In this document: one piece after another, positions 44,250-55,390 of the stretch
Position numbering within the stretch: the first letter of the stretch is position 1
Layout of the letters: every line of letters starts with the position of its first letter
NCBI GenBank assembly: GCA_947568835.1
Contig: OX387610.1
Coordinates: 15,481,001-15,545,000, forward strand
DNA length: 64,000 nt
Direction: 5' to 3'
Origin: Protonemura montana
Lineage: Eukaryota > Arthropoda > Insecta > Plecoptera > Nemouridae
Translations under genes and position numbers: made by a program
Notes under the pieces: generated by a model
What the model saw: only the letters and a program-made list of their open reading frames with translations
Told to the model about the DNA's origin: nothing
Databases searched by the model: none

Positions 44250-45690
44250 AGGACAGTCCTTGTGCTGGTATCTTCTCTCACGGGCTAGACTGTAGCAATG
44301 CAGGGACAGTCCTTGTACTGGTATCTTCTCTCACGGGCTAGACTGTAGCAATGCAGGGGACAGTCCTTGTGCTGGTATCTTCTCTCACGGGCTAGACTGT
44401 AGCAATGCTGGGGACAGTCCTTGTGCTGGTATCTTCTCTCACGGGCTAGACTGTAGCAATGCAGGGACAGTCCTTGTGCTGGTATCTTCTCTCACGGGCT
44501 AGACTGTGGCAATGCAGGGGACAGTTCTTGTGCTGGTATCTTCTCTCACTGGGAAGATTGTAGCAATGCAGGGGACAGTCCTTGTGCTGGTATCTTCTCT
44601 CACGGGCTAGACTGTAGTAATGCAGGGGACAGTCCTTGTGCTGGTATCTTCTCTCACGGGCTAGACTGTAGCAATGCAGGGGACAGTCCTTGTGCTGGTA
44701 TCTTCTCTCACTGGCTAGACTGTAGCAATGCAGGGACAGTCCTTGTGCTGGTATCTTCTCTCACGGGCTAGACTGTAGCAATGCAAGGACAGTACTTGTG
44801 CTGGTATTCTCTCACGGGCTAGACTGTAGCAATGCAGGGGACAGTCCTTGTGCTGGTATCTTCTCTCACGGGCTAGACTGTGGCAATGCAGGGACAGTCC
44901 TTGTACTGGTATCTTCTCTCACGGGCTAGACTGTAGCAATGCAGGGGACAGTCCTTGTGCTGGTATCTTCTCTCACGGGCTAGACTGTAGCAATGCAGGG
45001 ACAGTCCTTGTGCTGGTATCTTCTCTCACGGGCTAGACTGTGGCAATGCAGGGGACAGTTCTTGTGCTGGTATCTTCTCTCACTGGGAAGATTGTAGCAA
45101 TGCAGGGGACAGTCCTTGTGCTGGTATCTTCTCTCACGGGCTAGACTGTAGTAATGCAGGGGACAGTCCTTGTGCTGGTATCTTCTCTCACGGGCTAGAC
45201 TGTAGCAATGCAGGGGACAGTCCTTGTGCTGGTATCTTCTCTCACTGGCTAGACTGTAGCAATGCAGGGACAGTCCTTGTGCTGGTATCTTCTCTCACGG
45301 GCTAGACTGTAGCAATGCAAGGACAGTACTTGTGCTGGTATTCTCTCACGGGCTAGACTGTAGCAATGCAGGGGACAGTCCTTGTGCTGGTATCTTCTCT
45401 CACGGGCTAGACTGTGGCAATGCAGGGGACAGTCCTTGTGCTGGTATCTTCTCTCACGGGCTAGACTGTGGCAATGCAGCGGACAGTCCTTGTGCTGGTA
45501 TCTTCTCTCACGGGCTAGACTGTAGCAATGCAGGGGACAGTCCTTGTGCTGGTATCTTCTCTCACGGGCTAGACTGTAGCAATGCAGGGGACAGTTCTTG
45601 TGCTGGTATCTTCTCTCACGAGCTAGACTGTAGCAATGGAGGGGACAGTTCTTGTGCTGGTATCTTCTCTCACTGGGAAGATTGTAGCAC
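44250..45690. repeat. 54 bp minisatellite with higher-order structure, about 27 copies
   Basis: The unit is TGTAGCAATGCAGGGGACAG then TCCTTGTGCTGGTATCTTCT then CTCACGGGCTAGAC. Variant units recur at a fixed distance: GGGAAGATTG at 44551 and 45085, GTAGTAATG at about 44614 and 45148, and the shortened AGTACTTGTGCTGGTATTCTC at about 44786 and 45320. The 534 bp offset is about ten units, so a ten-unit block was duplicated. Confidence 0.95.
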
Positions 45691-46136
45691 CAGAAAAAAG
45701 CCAGTTCTAGGGATGGATAAATTAGATTCAAGTCTCAAGTTGATAAAATCTACAACATTGAAAAGTACGAGTATATTACGTGCAGCACGTTGGCCTGGAA
45801 GTTGAACGTTCGTTCAGTGGTTTGAGCTACGTTGAGGTTAAAATGTTTAAGAAACTCAGCACTTGTTGAGCATTCGAGCTCGTTAAGAAGATGGTGGTGG
45901 CCAGCGCAACAAAACGGGAAGCTCTGGAAGTTCATCATTCATCAGTTTCATCATTTCAAACACCTGTTGTTAAGGTCATAGAATGAGCTGCGATGCCAGC
46001 GACGTCTTAACTTTCGAGTTAAGTGCGGTTAAATTGAGTGCGCTGACAAGCTACAGGTTGGGCTGTCAGTAAGGAATTGTTTTTTTTTTGCAAAAGAAAC
46101 GTTGAGTTTTGTTGGAGCTGTTGTCGTTGTCAAGGT

Positions 46137-48828
46137 CTAGACCTCGAAGCCCCGATCCGACGGTGGTTTGCCGAGTTTGTGCAGAACGTTCTCGTCCTTG
46201 AGAACGGGCGGTTCCGTGCGCGTGTGCCACACGTAGACCTTGGAGCAGTTCTCTGCCCGCGGCTCCATCTCGTCAACCTTGGTCACGTAGCGCAAGATGG
46301 CCGACTCCTGCGAGACAATGGTCGTGATTGATTGATTGATTATGAGTTATTGACCCTGATTATTTTATTTAGATGCATTTAGGAAGCTTGAACTTGGTAA
46401 TTGTTAGAATTTTGTGTGGTTCTTTTGTTTTCAGAAAATTGTTAGGACTGCTCTAGCCCTTGATAAAGTAACAGGTAGAAGTTACCAAACGTTGGGAAAT
46501 TCAGTTGTTCTTCACTTAGCATTCAAAACCCAGTTGAAAGAGTTTTTGTTAAAGCTAGTGCTAAGTTAACATCAAGTAGACATGAGTCTAAAAACCATCA
46601 TGCTCAGCAAAGTTCTTTTCAATCAGAGCAGCCATTTAAGTTTGGCGGCTGGAGCGCTAAGAAAAATATAAAAATAAACAATACAACAACGACGTATTAT
46701 GGGTAAGTAAAAAAGATGTCTCTCCGCTTGTCCAGCCTGACCTAACATAACCGCACTAACCTGGTATCCTCGCTCCACGTTGAATGAGAATCGCGCCTGC
46801 GGCTGAGCGAGGAGGAGCCGCAGGTTGATTGCGAACGCGGCCATGTCGAGAGGGAACGGTCGCTCAGGTCGCCACGCAGAGTTCCAGCCGGTGACACGGC
46901 CCGTTGTAGGATCCACGATACATTTCTCAACCATCAGACCTCCAACCAAACCAACTGGCCAGACAGGCACACCATGAGCCTCACGCATCTAGTGGAGTCA
47001 TAAGAGATCAGCTGACTGGATACTATGTTCTATCCAGGTTATTTGAGATCAGCTGGCTGGATCCTGTATTCTATCCAGGTTATTTGAGATTAGCTGGCTG
47101 GATCCTATGCTCTATCCAGGTTATTTGAGATCAGCTGACTGGATCCTATGCTCTATCCAGGTTATTTGAGATCAGCTGACTGGATCCTATGCTCTATCCA
47201 GGTTATTTGAGATCAGCTGACTGGATCCTATGCTCTATCCAGGTTATTTGAGATCAGCTGGCTGAATCCTATGCTCTATGTAGGTTATTTGAGATCAGCT
47301 GGGTGGATCCTATGCTCTATCCAGGTTATTTGAGATCAGCTGGCTGGATGCTATGTTCTATCCAGGTTATTTGAGATCAGCTGGCTGGATGCTATGTTCT
47401 ATCCAGGTTATTTGAGATCAGCTGGCTGGATGCTATGTTCTATCCAGGTTATTTGAGATTAGCTGGCTGGATGCTATGTTCTATCCAGGTTATTTGAGAT
47501 CAGCTGGCTGGATCCTATGCTCTATCCAGGTTATTTGAGATCATCTGGCTGGATCCTATGCTCTATCCAGGTTATTTGAGATCAGCTGGCTGGATCCTGT
47601 GTTCTATCCAGGTTATTTGAGATCAGCTGGCTGGATGCTATGTTCTATCCAGGTTAATTGATAACGCACCTCTTCAAACAGCTGTGTATGGTAAGTGTTG
47701 TCATCGTCAGCGAAGTACACCATGCCGCGGTCGTGCATGGTCCTGGTCTCTCTGAGCCAGTCTAGGGCGGCGTTGCGTTGTTCTACGCCGCGAGGTTTCT
47801 TCCAGTTTGGTTTGTTGTTGACAAACTTCCACTTGCCCGGCGTCTCGGCTGAGAGGTGAGTGAAGTTAAGCAGCGACTGGCTCAACAAGTTGCCGACCAG
47901 CGCTGTCTTCGCTGGCGCATCTTCCACGACGATCCAGTGGAAGTTGGAGACAAGTCTAAATGTTTGTGATAACCTACGGCGGAGGAGAGAGACGGTTGAA
48001 AAACGGTAAGTGTATTAAACCAAATTAGAATCCGTCTGCACCTTTGAAAAATTGTAATCAAACAATAGAAAATCAAATTTGAAATCTGATTTAAATTGGA
48101 AACCCTTGTGATGAGCTAAGTATATCTCTTTAGGAACAACAATAACCTCTCAAAAATTGGTGTCTAAATGGAGATTCGGACCCCAGTCTCCACCTATCAC
48201 AAGATGCATTTTCACTAAATTCCTCTCAAAAATTATGGATCCGAGTAGCTCAATTGGTTAGGGCAACACCCGTGACAAGTGAAGAATGAAGTTTGAGTCC
48301 TTGTTCAGGCACCAATTTTTGGGAGGTTATTATTGTTCTTAACAAGAAAAAATACATACATATAGATCCAAATTTGTAAGCCCAAAACATAGCAGAAATA
48401 CATGCAAAGAAAAACTGCTTTATGACAGAAAACGTGTGGCTTACCTTGTAAGTTCGGCTTTCTGCACGGGTCTAGTAAACGTCGGTGTAATTGCGTAGAT
48501 CGTTGGAAAGTTGGCTTCAGAAGATCTAGCTCGGAAGTCCAGCGCAGCTCGAAGCTGTGGAGGTAAGATAGCAGAGCAAGTTCAGATTGTTGAAAACCTT
48601 TCAAAATTCTCAAGTAGCAATCCTGAAGATGACCTTTACCTGTGATTTCAAAAGGGCTATCTCTTCCTCGGGTGTCATCTTCATGATGTCATCTTCATCA
48701 GACTTTCTCCTTTGATGAACACTGATGTACCACAATAGAAACACAAATATACCGAGACTCGTCAAAGAAGCTAGCTTCCATTTGAACTTCATGTCATTCA
48801 TTTTACCGTTTGATGTATTAAAAATCAT
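46137..48828 (-). CDS. B3GAT3: Beta-1,3-glucuronyltransferase, B3GAT3 (GlcAT-I) type, complete
   Basis: Golgi type II membrane enzyme that adds glucuronic acid to galactose; the B3GAT3 form completes the glycosaminoglycan linker tetrasaccharide. Five exons in minus order: 48828-48640, 48554-48445, 47973-47670, 46988-46761, 46307-46137; phases match, giving 333 residues (human 335). A single membrane anchor (LTSLGIFVFLLWYI) lies near residue 30. Then PTIYAITPTFTRPVQKAELT, RLSQTF, FHWIVVEDA, GVEQRNAALDWLR, the metal-binding DXD-type motif YFADDDNTY, WPVGLVGG, WRPERPFPLDMA, ERGYQES and VWHTRTEPP. A second ATG 36 bp in (MKFKWKL) may be the true start. Symbol chosen over B3GAT1/2 on overall resemblance only. 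Confidence 0.94.
46345..46560 (-). repeat. Foldback/MITE-like family copy
   Basis: The interior and one terminal repeat of the 31541-31930 element: GATTATTTTATTTAGATGCA, AATTTTGTGTGGTTCTTTTG, GATAAAGTAACAGGTAGAAG, CTTAGCATTCAAAACCCAGT. In the B3GAT intron 46308-46760. Confidence 0.8.
46998..47655. repeat. 41 bp minisatellite, about 16 copies
   Basis: Unit TTATTTGAGATCAGCTGGCT then GGATCCTATGCTCTATCCAGG. It fills the B3GAT intron 46989-47669 almost completely, reaching within about 10-15 bp of both splice sites. Confidence 0.95.
48070..48345. repeat. Head-to-head pair of SINE-like copies
   Basis: A reverse copy (AATCTGATTTAAATTGGAAA...CTCTCAAAAATTGGTGTCTA) runs to about 48200. A forward copy begins at about 48238 with the tRNA-like head GAGTAGCTCAATTGGTTAGG and continues to GGCACCAATTTTTGGGAGG. 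Located in the B3GAT intron 47974-48444. Confidence 0.7.
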
Positions 48829-49685
48829 CTGTACACATCACAAACACTGTAACCGCACAACCCTTAAGAAACTGTAATTAAATCCAAGTAATTGCCACAG
48901 AAATATCAACGAAATATCACCGACATCAAACAAACCTGAAGGACACCGGACTAACATGGCCGAAACGTCATCTCGTCACTAGGGTAGCCAGTCAACTGAC
49001 CGTAAATAAATCTGATCGTTTATTCAGATGATCGCATGTGCAACTGATCGGAGGTAAAATGTCAACTGGTCGCATGTTCAGCCTACAGCATGTGCAACTG
49101 ACAGGGAGTGCAGCCGCTACAGTTATGTTAGCCTTACCTTGCTTCAAGCTGGTGGACTCTGACTACACATTGCCAACTTTAGAATGCAAAATAAAGCCAG
49201 TCTTCACCGGGGAGTTTGAAATTAACCAGAAATTTATGACCAAACAATGCATCATGCACTTACATTTTTTGTAGATCTATCAGTTTATTTACGTAAAATT
49301 AATTCTATTGAAAAATAAGAACTTAAATGCAAAACTAAAAGTCCTAATGGCTTCTGCTAAATACCTACCGTACACTAGCAGATTCTAGCAATGGCTGCCA
49401 AAAATCAGTTTGCGAGCTTGGTTTCCTGCCTAAACCTGATAAAAGTTAAAAGTAATCCAAAATATATTAATTTTAACTTTGGTTGATAAACATTTATTGT
49501 TTTTCATTAAATATTTTGTTTTCCTGAAATTATTAAATGTTTCAACCAAAGGAAAACATTATTTTATTGCTTTTAAATCGGATAGTTAACAGTAGCATCA
49601 TGGTGTCATATTTTCCTGGTTGGTACAAGCACCCCAGAAAGTGGCAAACTTAAATTAATCCTAGTGTAGCGTTTTCAGCTGGTAG
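48829..49685. other. B3GAT 5' flank, nothing further recognised
   Basis: Includes several variants of a short phrase, GCATGTGCAACTGA/GTCAACTGGTCG (49030-49110 and 49680-49750), a loose dispersed repeat. No gene seen. Confidence 0.4.
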
Positions 49686-49689
49686 CATG

Positions 49690-50270
49690 TTCAACTGATA
49701 GTAAATGCAAGTGATGGCGTGTGCAAGTGGCAACTTGTGCGACTGGTCGGAGATTCAAATTATCTCTTCTCCACAGAGCTTCTACAGCAACTTCACTCGC
49801 CTTGCTTATCAACCTCTCGACAGCATGGATTTGTGGAGGAATCCTGTTTTTCACGTTGCTATTCATGCTAGGTGTATCTGGAAGAACATCGTGCAAAGAT
49901 CTATTTAAAAAACTTGTGATTATGACGGTGCCACGCCTGTATAGATACAACCTCATGGTGCTCACAAACAAAAACATAGAAGCTCACGTAACAAACGGGC
50001 AAATACACAACCACGACACTCTCGGCAGAAGGGCAAGATTGCTGTCCAAGGGCACAACCTGGCTTTGTACAGTCAAAGCCCCTCATACGCTGGAGCACTC
50101 TTTTTTTAATCACCTTCCTACTCATATAAGATGCGAGGAAGACGACGCAGTCTTTCAGCAAAGTCTTTAATTGTTTTTAATAGCAAACCCTTTCTACTCA
50201 ACAGCTGAGTATTTTCATATATAAACTTAATTTATTATATTTTCATTTTATTGCATTGACTGTTTATATT
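49690..50270 (+). mobile_element. Non-LTR retrotransposon 3' fragment
   Basis: An open frame to 50170 reads FKKLVIMTVPRLYRYNLMVL, later NHDTLGRRARLL and EHSFFNHLPTHIR. This resembles the C-terminal end of CR1/Jockey-group reverse transcriptases (LxIxTxPSLYxYE ... HxxNTR ... LxNxLPxxIR). It is followed by an AT-rich tail. The RT catalytic part is missing. The fragment at 49786-49848 is also present at 36501-36563. Confidence 0.65.
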
Positions 50271-50306
50271 ATTGACTATGTTTATATCATCGATGTATGA
50301 TCACCC

Positions 50307-50572
50307 TGTGGAGGTGAGGGACGTATGGGGGCAATAAGGTGATGAGCCGTAGGAGTTATTTGCTTTATTAGCACTAGATGCACAGACACAATGGAGATGT
50401 AGTTCGATGCAGTCGGCGGGATCGGAGAAGGCGCGTTGTCTTCTCGTCGACCGGGTCGTGACTGCCTCCTCGTGGTCGGCTCCACTGCCGACCACTTTTT
50501 CACCCCCACGCGCATCCCGCCGTGCCGCGCCACCAGCGCGTGGTTTGAGGAGTGGCGGGTACATCCCCCACA
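50307..50572 (-). repeat. 3' LTR of the gypsy element
   Basis: 266 bp, identical by eye to 54575-54840. The pol frame ends inside it (stop at 50500-50502). On the minus strand a purine-rich tract just precedes it. Confidence 0.95.
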
Positions 50573-53500
50573 GGACCCCCTCCCCAGTGTCCCGTGTGCA
50601 TCGCGGAACACGATACCACGGTCGCGAGACGTGCAGGAAAATGTACTCGACGGCCGGAGCGGGTGGTGACGATTGGAGCTGGTGTAGCGGCGTCGTCGCC
50701 CCGAGGAGGCAAGGGTGCCGAAGTGTTGTCGCCCCGCGGAGGCGGGGGTGCAACAGCGGTGTCGTTCACTGGAGGCGAGGGTGTAGCGGTGTCGTCGGGC
50801 AAAATGTAAGCTGGCTTCAGCCTGTCCACGGAAACGACGACCCTCTGCCCGCCGCGCATGATTGTGACACATTTGTCGTGGCGGGCAATGACCTCGAACG
50901 GTCCATCGTACGGTGGTTGCAGTGGTGTGCGCACCGCGTCATGGCGCACGAACACATGCGTGCATGTCGCCAGATCCTTGAACAGGAAAACCGCATGCTG
51001 ACCGTGATGCGAGGGTTGCGCGGGGCGCAGCTTCTCCAGGTGTTGTCGCAGCTGGTCCACGTACGCCGAGGTAGCGTCTCGTGCCCCGGCTGAGGGCGCA
51101 AGGTACTCGCCGGGAAGACGAAGCGTAGCACCGTACACTAGTTCAGCTGATGTGGCTTTTAAGTCCTCCTTCCAGGCTGACCGTATTCCCAGTAACACCC
51201 AGGGAAGCACGTCCGTCCATTTGTCGTCCTCGTGGCACTTGATGGCCGCTTTCAGTTGCCGGTGGAGGCGCTCTACCATTCCATTGGCCTGAGGGTGATG
51301 GGCTGTAGTATGCAGATGTGTCGAGCCGGTCAGATGGCTGAGGGATCGGAAAAGGCCCGACTCGAATTGACGTCCTTGATCTGTGGTTATGCGAAGCGGC
51401 GTGCCAAAGCGGGCTATCCATCCCGTAACCAAGGCAGTCGCTACCGTGTCCGCGGTTATGTCGGGGATTGGGATGGCTTCTGGCCACCGTGTGAACCGGT
51501 CGACGCACGTGAGCAGGTATCTAGACCCGTTTGAGACCGGCAGTGGTCCCACTAGGTCTATGTGTATGTGCTCGAACCGGTTACTCGGTGCGGCAAACTG
51601 GTGGATCGGTGCCTTTGTGTGACGCGTCACCTTGGAACGTTGACACTGGAGGCATGTTCTCGCCCACTCCCTGCAGTCCTTGTTTATCGATGGCCAGACG
51701 TAGCGCTCCGCCACGAGCTTGCTGGTTGCCCGGACCCCGGGGTGAGACAGGCTGTGTAGGCTGTCGAACACCCTGCGTCGGAGCAATTCTGGCACGAATG
51801 GACGCTGCCGTGCCTGTGACGTGTCATATTGTAGACTGAGGTTGCTGCCATCCAACTGTCGGCTTCTCATCTGCAAGGACGTGTTGGAATGCAGAAAGTT
51901 GTTGAGCTCTGCGTCGTTCTGCTGTGCTCGTGCGATCTCTTCCTGACTTACTGGGGCTGCGACAGCCTCGACCCTGGAGAGGGCGTCGGCTACCGTGTTG
52001 TCCTTTCCCGGTATGTGCCGGATATCTGTCGTATACTGTCCAATTAGGTCCAGATGTCGAAACTGGCGCGGAGAGCACTTCTCTGGGCGCTGCTTGAAAG
52101 CGAACGTAAGAGGCTTGTGGTCCGTATACACAGTGAAAGCCCGTGCCTCCACCATGTGTCTGAAAAATAGGACCGCCTCGTATATCGCCAGCAACTCGCG
52201 ATCATATGCTCCATAGTTTTTCTGCGCTGCGTTGAGTTTGCGCGAGAAAAAGGCGAGCGGTTGCCAGCCGAGACTTGTGTGCTGCTGGAGTGCTGCGCCA
52301 ATGCTGGTGTCGGAGGCGTCTGCTACGACCGCGAGTTCAGCGTTGATGTCCGGGTGGGCCAAAAGCGTGGCGTGGGCAAGGCTGCGTTTGCATGCCTCAA
52401 ATGCGGTCTCCAGCTGCGGCGTCCATGAGATCGGCGTCTTCCCGGAGCTCTCAGCGCCCGCAAGCAGGTCGTTGAGGGGGGCTTGGAGCTTGGCTGCTGC
52501 AGGCAAAAAACGTCGGTAAAAATTTAGCATTCCAAGGAATTGGCGCAGCTGTTTGATGTTGGCTGGTTTCGCGAAGGAAGCTATTGCTTCCACTTTTTCC
52601 TTGGGGGGTCGGGTCCCGGAAGCGTTGACCGTGTACCCCAGGAACGTGACCTCCGGTTCACCTAACACGCACTTAGCGGAGTTCACCAAGACACCGTACT
52701 CGGAGAGTCGAGTGAAAAGCCGTCGAAGGTGCTCCTCGTGCTCGGCACGGTCGGTTGAGGCGACCAGAATGTCGTCTATGTACGCGTAACAAAAATTGAG
52801 GCCCCGCAGCACCTCGTCCATGAATCTTTGGAACGTCTGAGCTGCGTTCCTCAACCCAAAGCTCATGTACGGAAACTCAAAAAGTCCGAACGGTGTGGTG
52901 ATCGCCGTCTTCATGACATCCTCCGGTGCCACGGGGATTTGATTGTATGCTCGGACAAGGTCGATCGTTGAAAACACCGTCTTGTGGGCGAGTGCCTGAG
53001 CAAAATCCTGTATGTGGGGGACCGGATAGCGGTCCGGGATCGTGCGATCGTTGAGGGCCCGATAATCGCCGCACGGCCTCCACTGATCTTCTTTCTTTGG
53101 CACCAAATGTAGTGCTGCGGACCAACTACTGGCTGACCGTCGAGCGATGCCAGACTGTAGCATCATGTCGAACTCTCGCTTGGCAATCCGCAGACGGTCG
53201 GGGGCCAGGCGCCGTGGCTTGCACGCTGCCGGCTGGCCGGGCGTCGTGTGGATGTGGTGCACCGTGTGGTGTTTCACCTCGATCCGTGTCCCCGCGGGTC
53301 GAGTGATAGCGGGAAACTCGGCCAGAAGCGAATAGTACACCGACCTGCCGTAAACTGCTTTCACATGATCAGGTTCCTTCGATGATGCCCGGCCGGATAT
53401 GGTGAGCGACGTAACCTCGTCGGTGAGCCTCTGTTGGCGAATGTTTACCACGAGGTTGTAAAAAGACAGAAAATCGACGCCAATGATCGGTTGCGACACG

Positions 53501-53841
53501 TCGGCGATGACAAACTGCCACTCGAATGGTCGGCGCAGACCGAGGTCAAGGACTAGGCGGAAGGTGCCGTATGTAGCAATTATTGTGCCATTGGCTGCGA
53601 AAAGTTGGTAGTCTGTTTTCTGGCGTGGGCCCCCTACTTTAGACCGAGGGAAAACGCAAAGGTCCGATCCGGTGTCGACCAAAAATTGTAGTCGGGATTT
53701 AACGTCCGTGACGTACAAGCGGCGTGCGGACGGGCAGAAGTCCGCCGATGCTACTGTCTGCCCGCGAAGTTTTTTGATGAGAAATTGCACGGCTTCCTGC
53801 ACTGCTTGGCCCGTTCCCCGTAGGTACGGTGGTACCAACAC
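50500..53841 (-). CDS. gypsy Pol polyprotein (protease, RT, RNase H, integrase)
   Basis: The frame is open for 1,113 codons; the first part overlaps gag and is probably entered by frameshifting near 53770. In order: aspartic protease LVDTGSD (residues 54-60), reverse transcriptase with [22 protein letters not shown] and YIDDILVAS (354-357 is YIDD), RNase H with [12 protein letters not shown] and [10 protein letters not shown], an integrase zinc finger (H-x-H...CLQC), integrase core [18 protein letters not shown] and a downstream Glu in the [14 protein letters not shown] block, then a GPY/F module ([10 protein letters not shown]). All catalytic motifs appear intact and there are no internal stops. 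The frame stops inside the 3' LTR. Confidence 0.95.
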   Translation of the reverse strand: MLVPPYLRGTGQAVQEAVQFLIKKLRGQTVASADFCPSARRLYVTDVKSRLQFLVDTGSDLCVFPRSKVGGPRQKTDYQLFAANGTIIATYGTFRLVLDLGLRRPFEWQFVIADVSQPIIGVDFLSFYNLVVNIRQQRLTDEVTSLTISGRASSKEPDHVKAVYGRSVYYSLLAEFPAITRPAGTRIEVKHHTVHHIHTTPGQPAACKPRRLAPDRLRIAKREFDMMLQSGIARRSASSWSAALHLVPKKEDQWRPCGDYRALNDRTIPDRYPVPHIQDFAQALAHKTVFSTIDLVRAYNQIPVAPEDVMKTAITTPFGLFEFPYMSFGLRNAAQTFQRFMDEVLRGLNFCYAYIDDILVASTDRAEHEEHLRRLFTRLSEYGVLVNSAKCVLGEPEVTFLGYTVNASGTRPPKEKVEAIASFAKPANIKQLRQFLGMLNFYRRFLPAAAKLQAPLNDLLAGAESSGKTPISWTPQLETAFEACKRSLAHATLLAHPDINAELAVVADASDTSIGAALQQHTSLGWQPLAFFSRKLNAAQKNYGAYDRELLAIYEAVLFFRHMVEARAFTVYTDHKPLTFAFKQRPEKCSPRQFRHLDLIGQYTTDIRHIPGKDNTVADALSRVEAVAAPVSQEEIARAQQNDAELNNFLHSNTSLQMRSRQLDGSNLSLQYDTSQARQRPFVPELLRRRVFDSLHSLSHPGVRATSKLVAERYVWPSINKDCREWARTCLQCQRSKVTRHTKAPIHQFAAPSNRFEHIHIDLVGPLPVSNGSRYLLTCVDRFTRWPEAIPIPDITADTVATALVTGWIARFGTPLRITTDQGRQFESGLFRSLSHLTGSTHLHTTAHHPQANGMVERLHRQLKAAIKCHEDDKWTDVLPWVLLGIRSAWKEDLKATSAELVYGATLRLPGEYLAPSAGARDATSAYVDQLRQHLEKLRPAQPSHHGQHAVFLFKDLATCTHVFVRHDAVRTPLQPPYDGPFEVIARHDKCVTIMRGGQRVVVSVDRLKPAYILPDDTATPSPPVNDTAVAPPPPRGDNTSAPLPPRGDDAATPAPIVTTRSGRRVHFPARLATVVSCSAMHTGHWGGGPVGDVPATPQTTRWWRGTAGCAWG
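50574..50587 (-). promoter_or_regulatory. Polypurine tract
   Basis: The minus strand reads GGGGAGGGGGTCC immediately before the 3' LTR, as expected for the plus-strand DNA primer of an LTR element. Confidence 0.7.
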
Positions 53842-54497
53842 AGCTCCTCGTTCCGGGCGTCGCGATCCGGGGACCTCCGGCGGCTCGTGGAGCGCGTGCG
53901 CGGCCTGTCGGCCGAGAGGGCCGCTAACTGGCGCGTCAAAGTGTCGAGCTGCGTCTGGACGTCGTTTGCTGGCGATGGGTCTACGCTCGCCACGTGTGGC
54001 GCAACTGTTGAGTTCTCGCTGATCCGGTCAGCGACCCCCGCCAAAACCTCCAGGTTCTGGTCCGCAGACGCCACCAGGATATCCTGCATGCGACCTGGCA
54101 GGCGACTTATCCACAGCGTCTGCATCAACTTGTCGGAGACCGCTCCTGCACCTAACTCGCGCAGGTGTCGCAGGAATTCCGATGGCGTCCGGTCACCGAT
54201 CTCTTCACGCTGCAACAGGCGCTGGAGCTGCGCCTCTGGTGACGGCGATAACCGCGCTATTAACGCGTTCTTAATACAGTCATATTTGCCCTCGCTGGGC
54301 GGGGACAATATCACATCGCGCACGACCTTCGCCGCGGATTGTTCGAGGGCGCATACAACTGTGTGGAACTTCACTATGTCGCGCGAAATCGTCGCCGACG
54401 CGAAATGGCACTCTATCTGCGCGAACCACAACGCCGGATCGTCCTTCCAGAACGGTGGCATCTTCATACTCACACGCTCCACCACGGGGTCGGCCAT
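53751..54497 (-). CDS. gypsy Gag
   Basis: 248 codons from an ATG ([17 protein letters not shown]) shortly after the primer site; the frame is open further upstream into the LTR, so the start is a choice. It has a Ty3-type capsid profile ([31 protein letters not shown]). It ends with a [18 protein letters not shown] block instead of a CCHC knuckle, a form common in some gypsy lineages. The stop at 53751 lies just after the slippery site, and pol overlaps in the -1 frame. Confidence 0.9.
   Translation of the reverse strand: MADPVVERVSMKMPPFWKDDPALWFAQIECHFASATISRDIVKFHTVVCALEQSAAKVVRDVILSPPSEGKYDCIKNALIARLSPSPEAQLQRLLQREEIGDRTPSEFLRHLRELGAGAVSDKLMQTLWISRLPGRMQDILVASADQNLEVLAGVADRISENSTVAPHVASVDPSPANDVQTQLDTLTRQLAALSADRPRTRSTSRRRSPDRDARNEELCWYHRTYGERAKQCRKPCNFSSKNFAGRQ
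53769..53775 (-). promoter_or_regulatory. -1 ribosomal frameshift heptamer A AAA AAC
   Basis: On the minus strand the gag frame reads TCA AAA AAC, giving the canonical X XXY YYZ heptamer. The pol frame is exactly -1 relative to gag, and the gag stop follows six codons later. Confidence 0.85.
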
Positions 54498-54555
54498 CGC
54501 TATTGTTAATGCACACGCACCGCACACACCACGCAACACTTTTCGCTTAAAAAAT

Positions 54556-54573
54556 ATCACGTCGGGGTCACCA
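54556..54573 (-). other. Primer binding site, tRNA-Trp type
   Basis: The plus strand ATCACGTCGGGGTCACCA equals the 3' end of animal tRNA-Trp (CCA) plus its CCA tail, as I recall that tRNA. One base separates it from the 5' LTR. Confidence 0.8.
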
Positions 54574-54574
54574 C

Positions 54575-54840
54575 TGTGGAGGTGAGGGACGTATGGGGGC
54601 AATAAGGTGATGAGCCGTAGGAGTTATTTGCTTTATTAGCACTAGATGCACAGACACAATGGAGATGTAGTTCGATGCAGTCGGCGGGATCGGAGAAGGC
54701 GCGTTGTCTTCTCGTCGACCGGGTCGTGACTGCCTCCTCGTGGTCGGCTCCACTGCCGACCACTTTTTCACCCCCACGCGCATCCCGCCGTGCCGCGCCA
54801 CCAGCGCGTGGTTTGAGGAGTGGCGGGTACATCCCCCACA
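54575..54840 (-). repeat. 5' LTR of the gypsy element
   Basis: 266 bp, identical by eye to 50307-50572. Confidence 0.95.
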
Positions 54841-54859
54841 ACCCAAACAATAAACAACA

Positions 54860-55390
54860 TTTTAAAAAAATCCTATGTAAGGATTTTTTCGTGTTTTCTT
54901 TAAAAAATGGCGGTTTTAAGATGGCCGCTGCAAATTCAAACCCCCAAAAGGCACAGCTAGAATTTGTTTCTGATTTTTCGGTTCAAGATCCATCAAAATC
55001 GGTGAGGCGTTTGGGCTGCAGAGCGTTTACAAGATCTTGGTCGAAGAAGAACGACGAGATCTTTAAGAATCAGAAAACCGTAGCTAGCCTTTTTTTTTGG
55101 GATGTTATATATTTTAAACGGTTTGACCGATTTTTATGAAACTTGGCATGCTTTGTCGGATTGGTATTTCTCCAAAATTAAGACACTTTCCAGCAATGTG
55201 GAGCATCCCACTGTTTAGATCCAGGAGGCTGAAGAATCCAGTTTGTACTCTCGTGTAAAAGACGTAGTAGGTACCTATGGCCTTCAACAACTTGGTCTCA
55301 AGTTGCCTTATTTATTTATTTAATTTATTGTCTTTAAAACATTGTACATGTTATGGGACAGTCAGTTATATACAAATCAAGCATGCTTTA
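54860..55390. other. Unclassified repeat-like spacer
   Basis: Contains a short hairpin (AAAAAATCCT/AGGATTTTTT at 54864-54890) and phrases such as GACCGATTTTTATGAAACTTGG that recur in many animal transposons. No coding content was recognised. Confidence 0.4.

Larger units (their letters stand above)
50303..54844 (-). mobile_element. Ty3/gypsy LTR retrotransposon, apparently complete and recent
   Basis: Minus-strand element with two 266 bp LTRs (50307-50572 and 54575-54840) that I read as identical, each bounded TGTGG...CCACA in the plus strand. A 4 bp target duplication ACCC flanks it (50303-50306 and 54841-54844). It has a tRNA-Trp-type primer site, gag, a -1 frameshift heptamer and an uninterrupted pol reading through the integrase. 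No env frame or chromodomain seen. GC content is clearly higher than the flanks. Confidence 0.95.

Noticed and set aside
44250..45690. CRISPR-like appearance of regularly repeated units
   Set aside because: Units are contiguous with no unique spacers and the DNA is eukaryotic.
45249..45805. Cys-rich open frames of about 160 codons on both strands
   Set aside because: Translate the 54 bp minisatellite; mirror frames on both strands and no splice or start context.
50407..51093. Plus-strand 228-codon open frame
   Set aside because: Antisense to the gypsy pol/LTR; GC-rich shadow frame.
53887..54585. Plus-strand 232-codon open frame
   Set aside because: Antisense shadow of gypsy gag.
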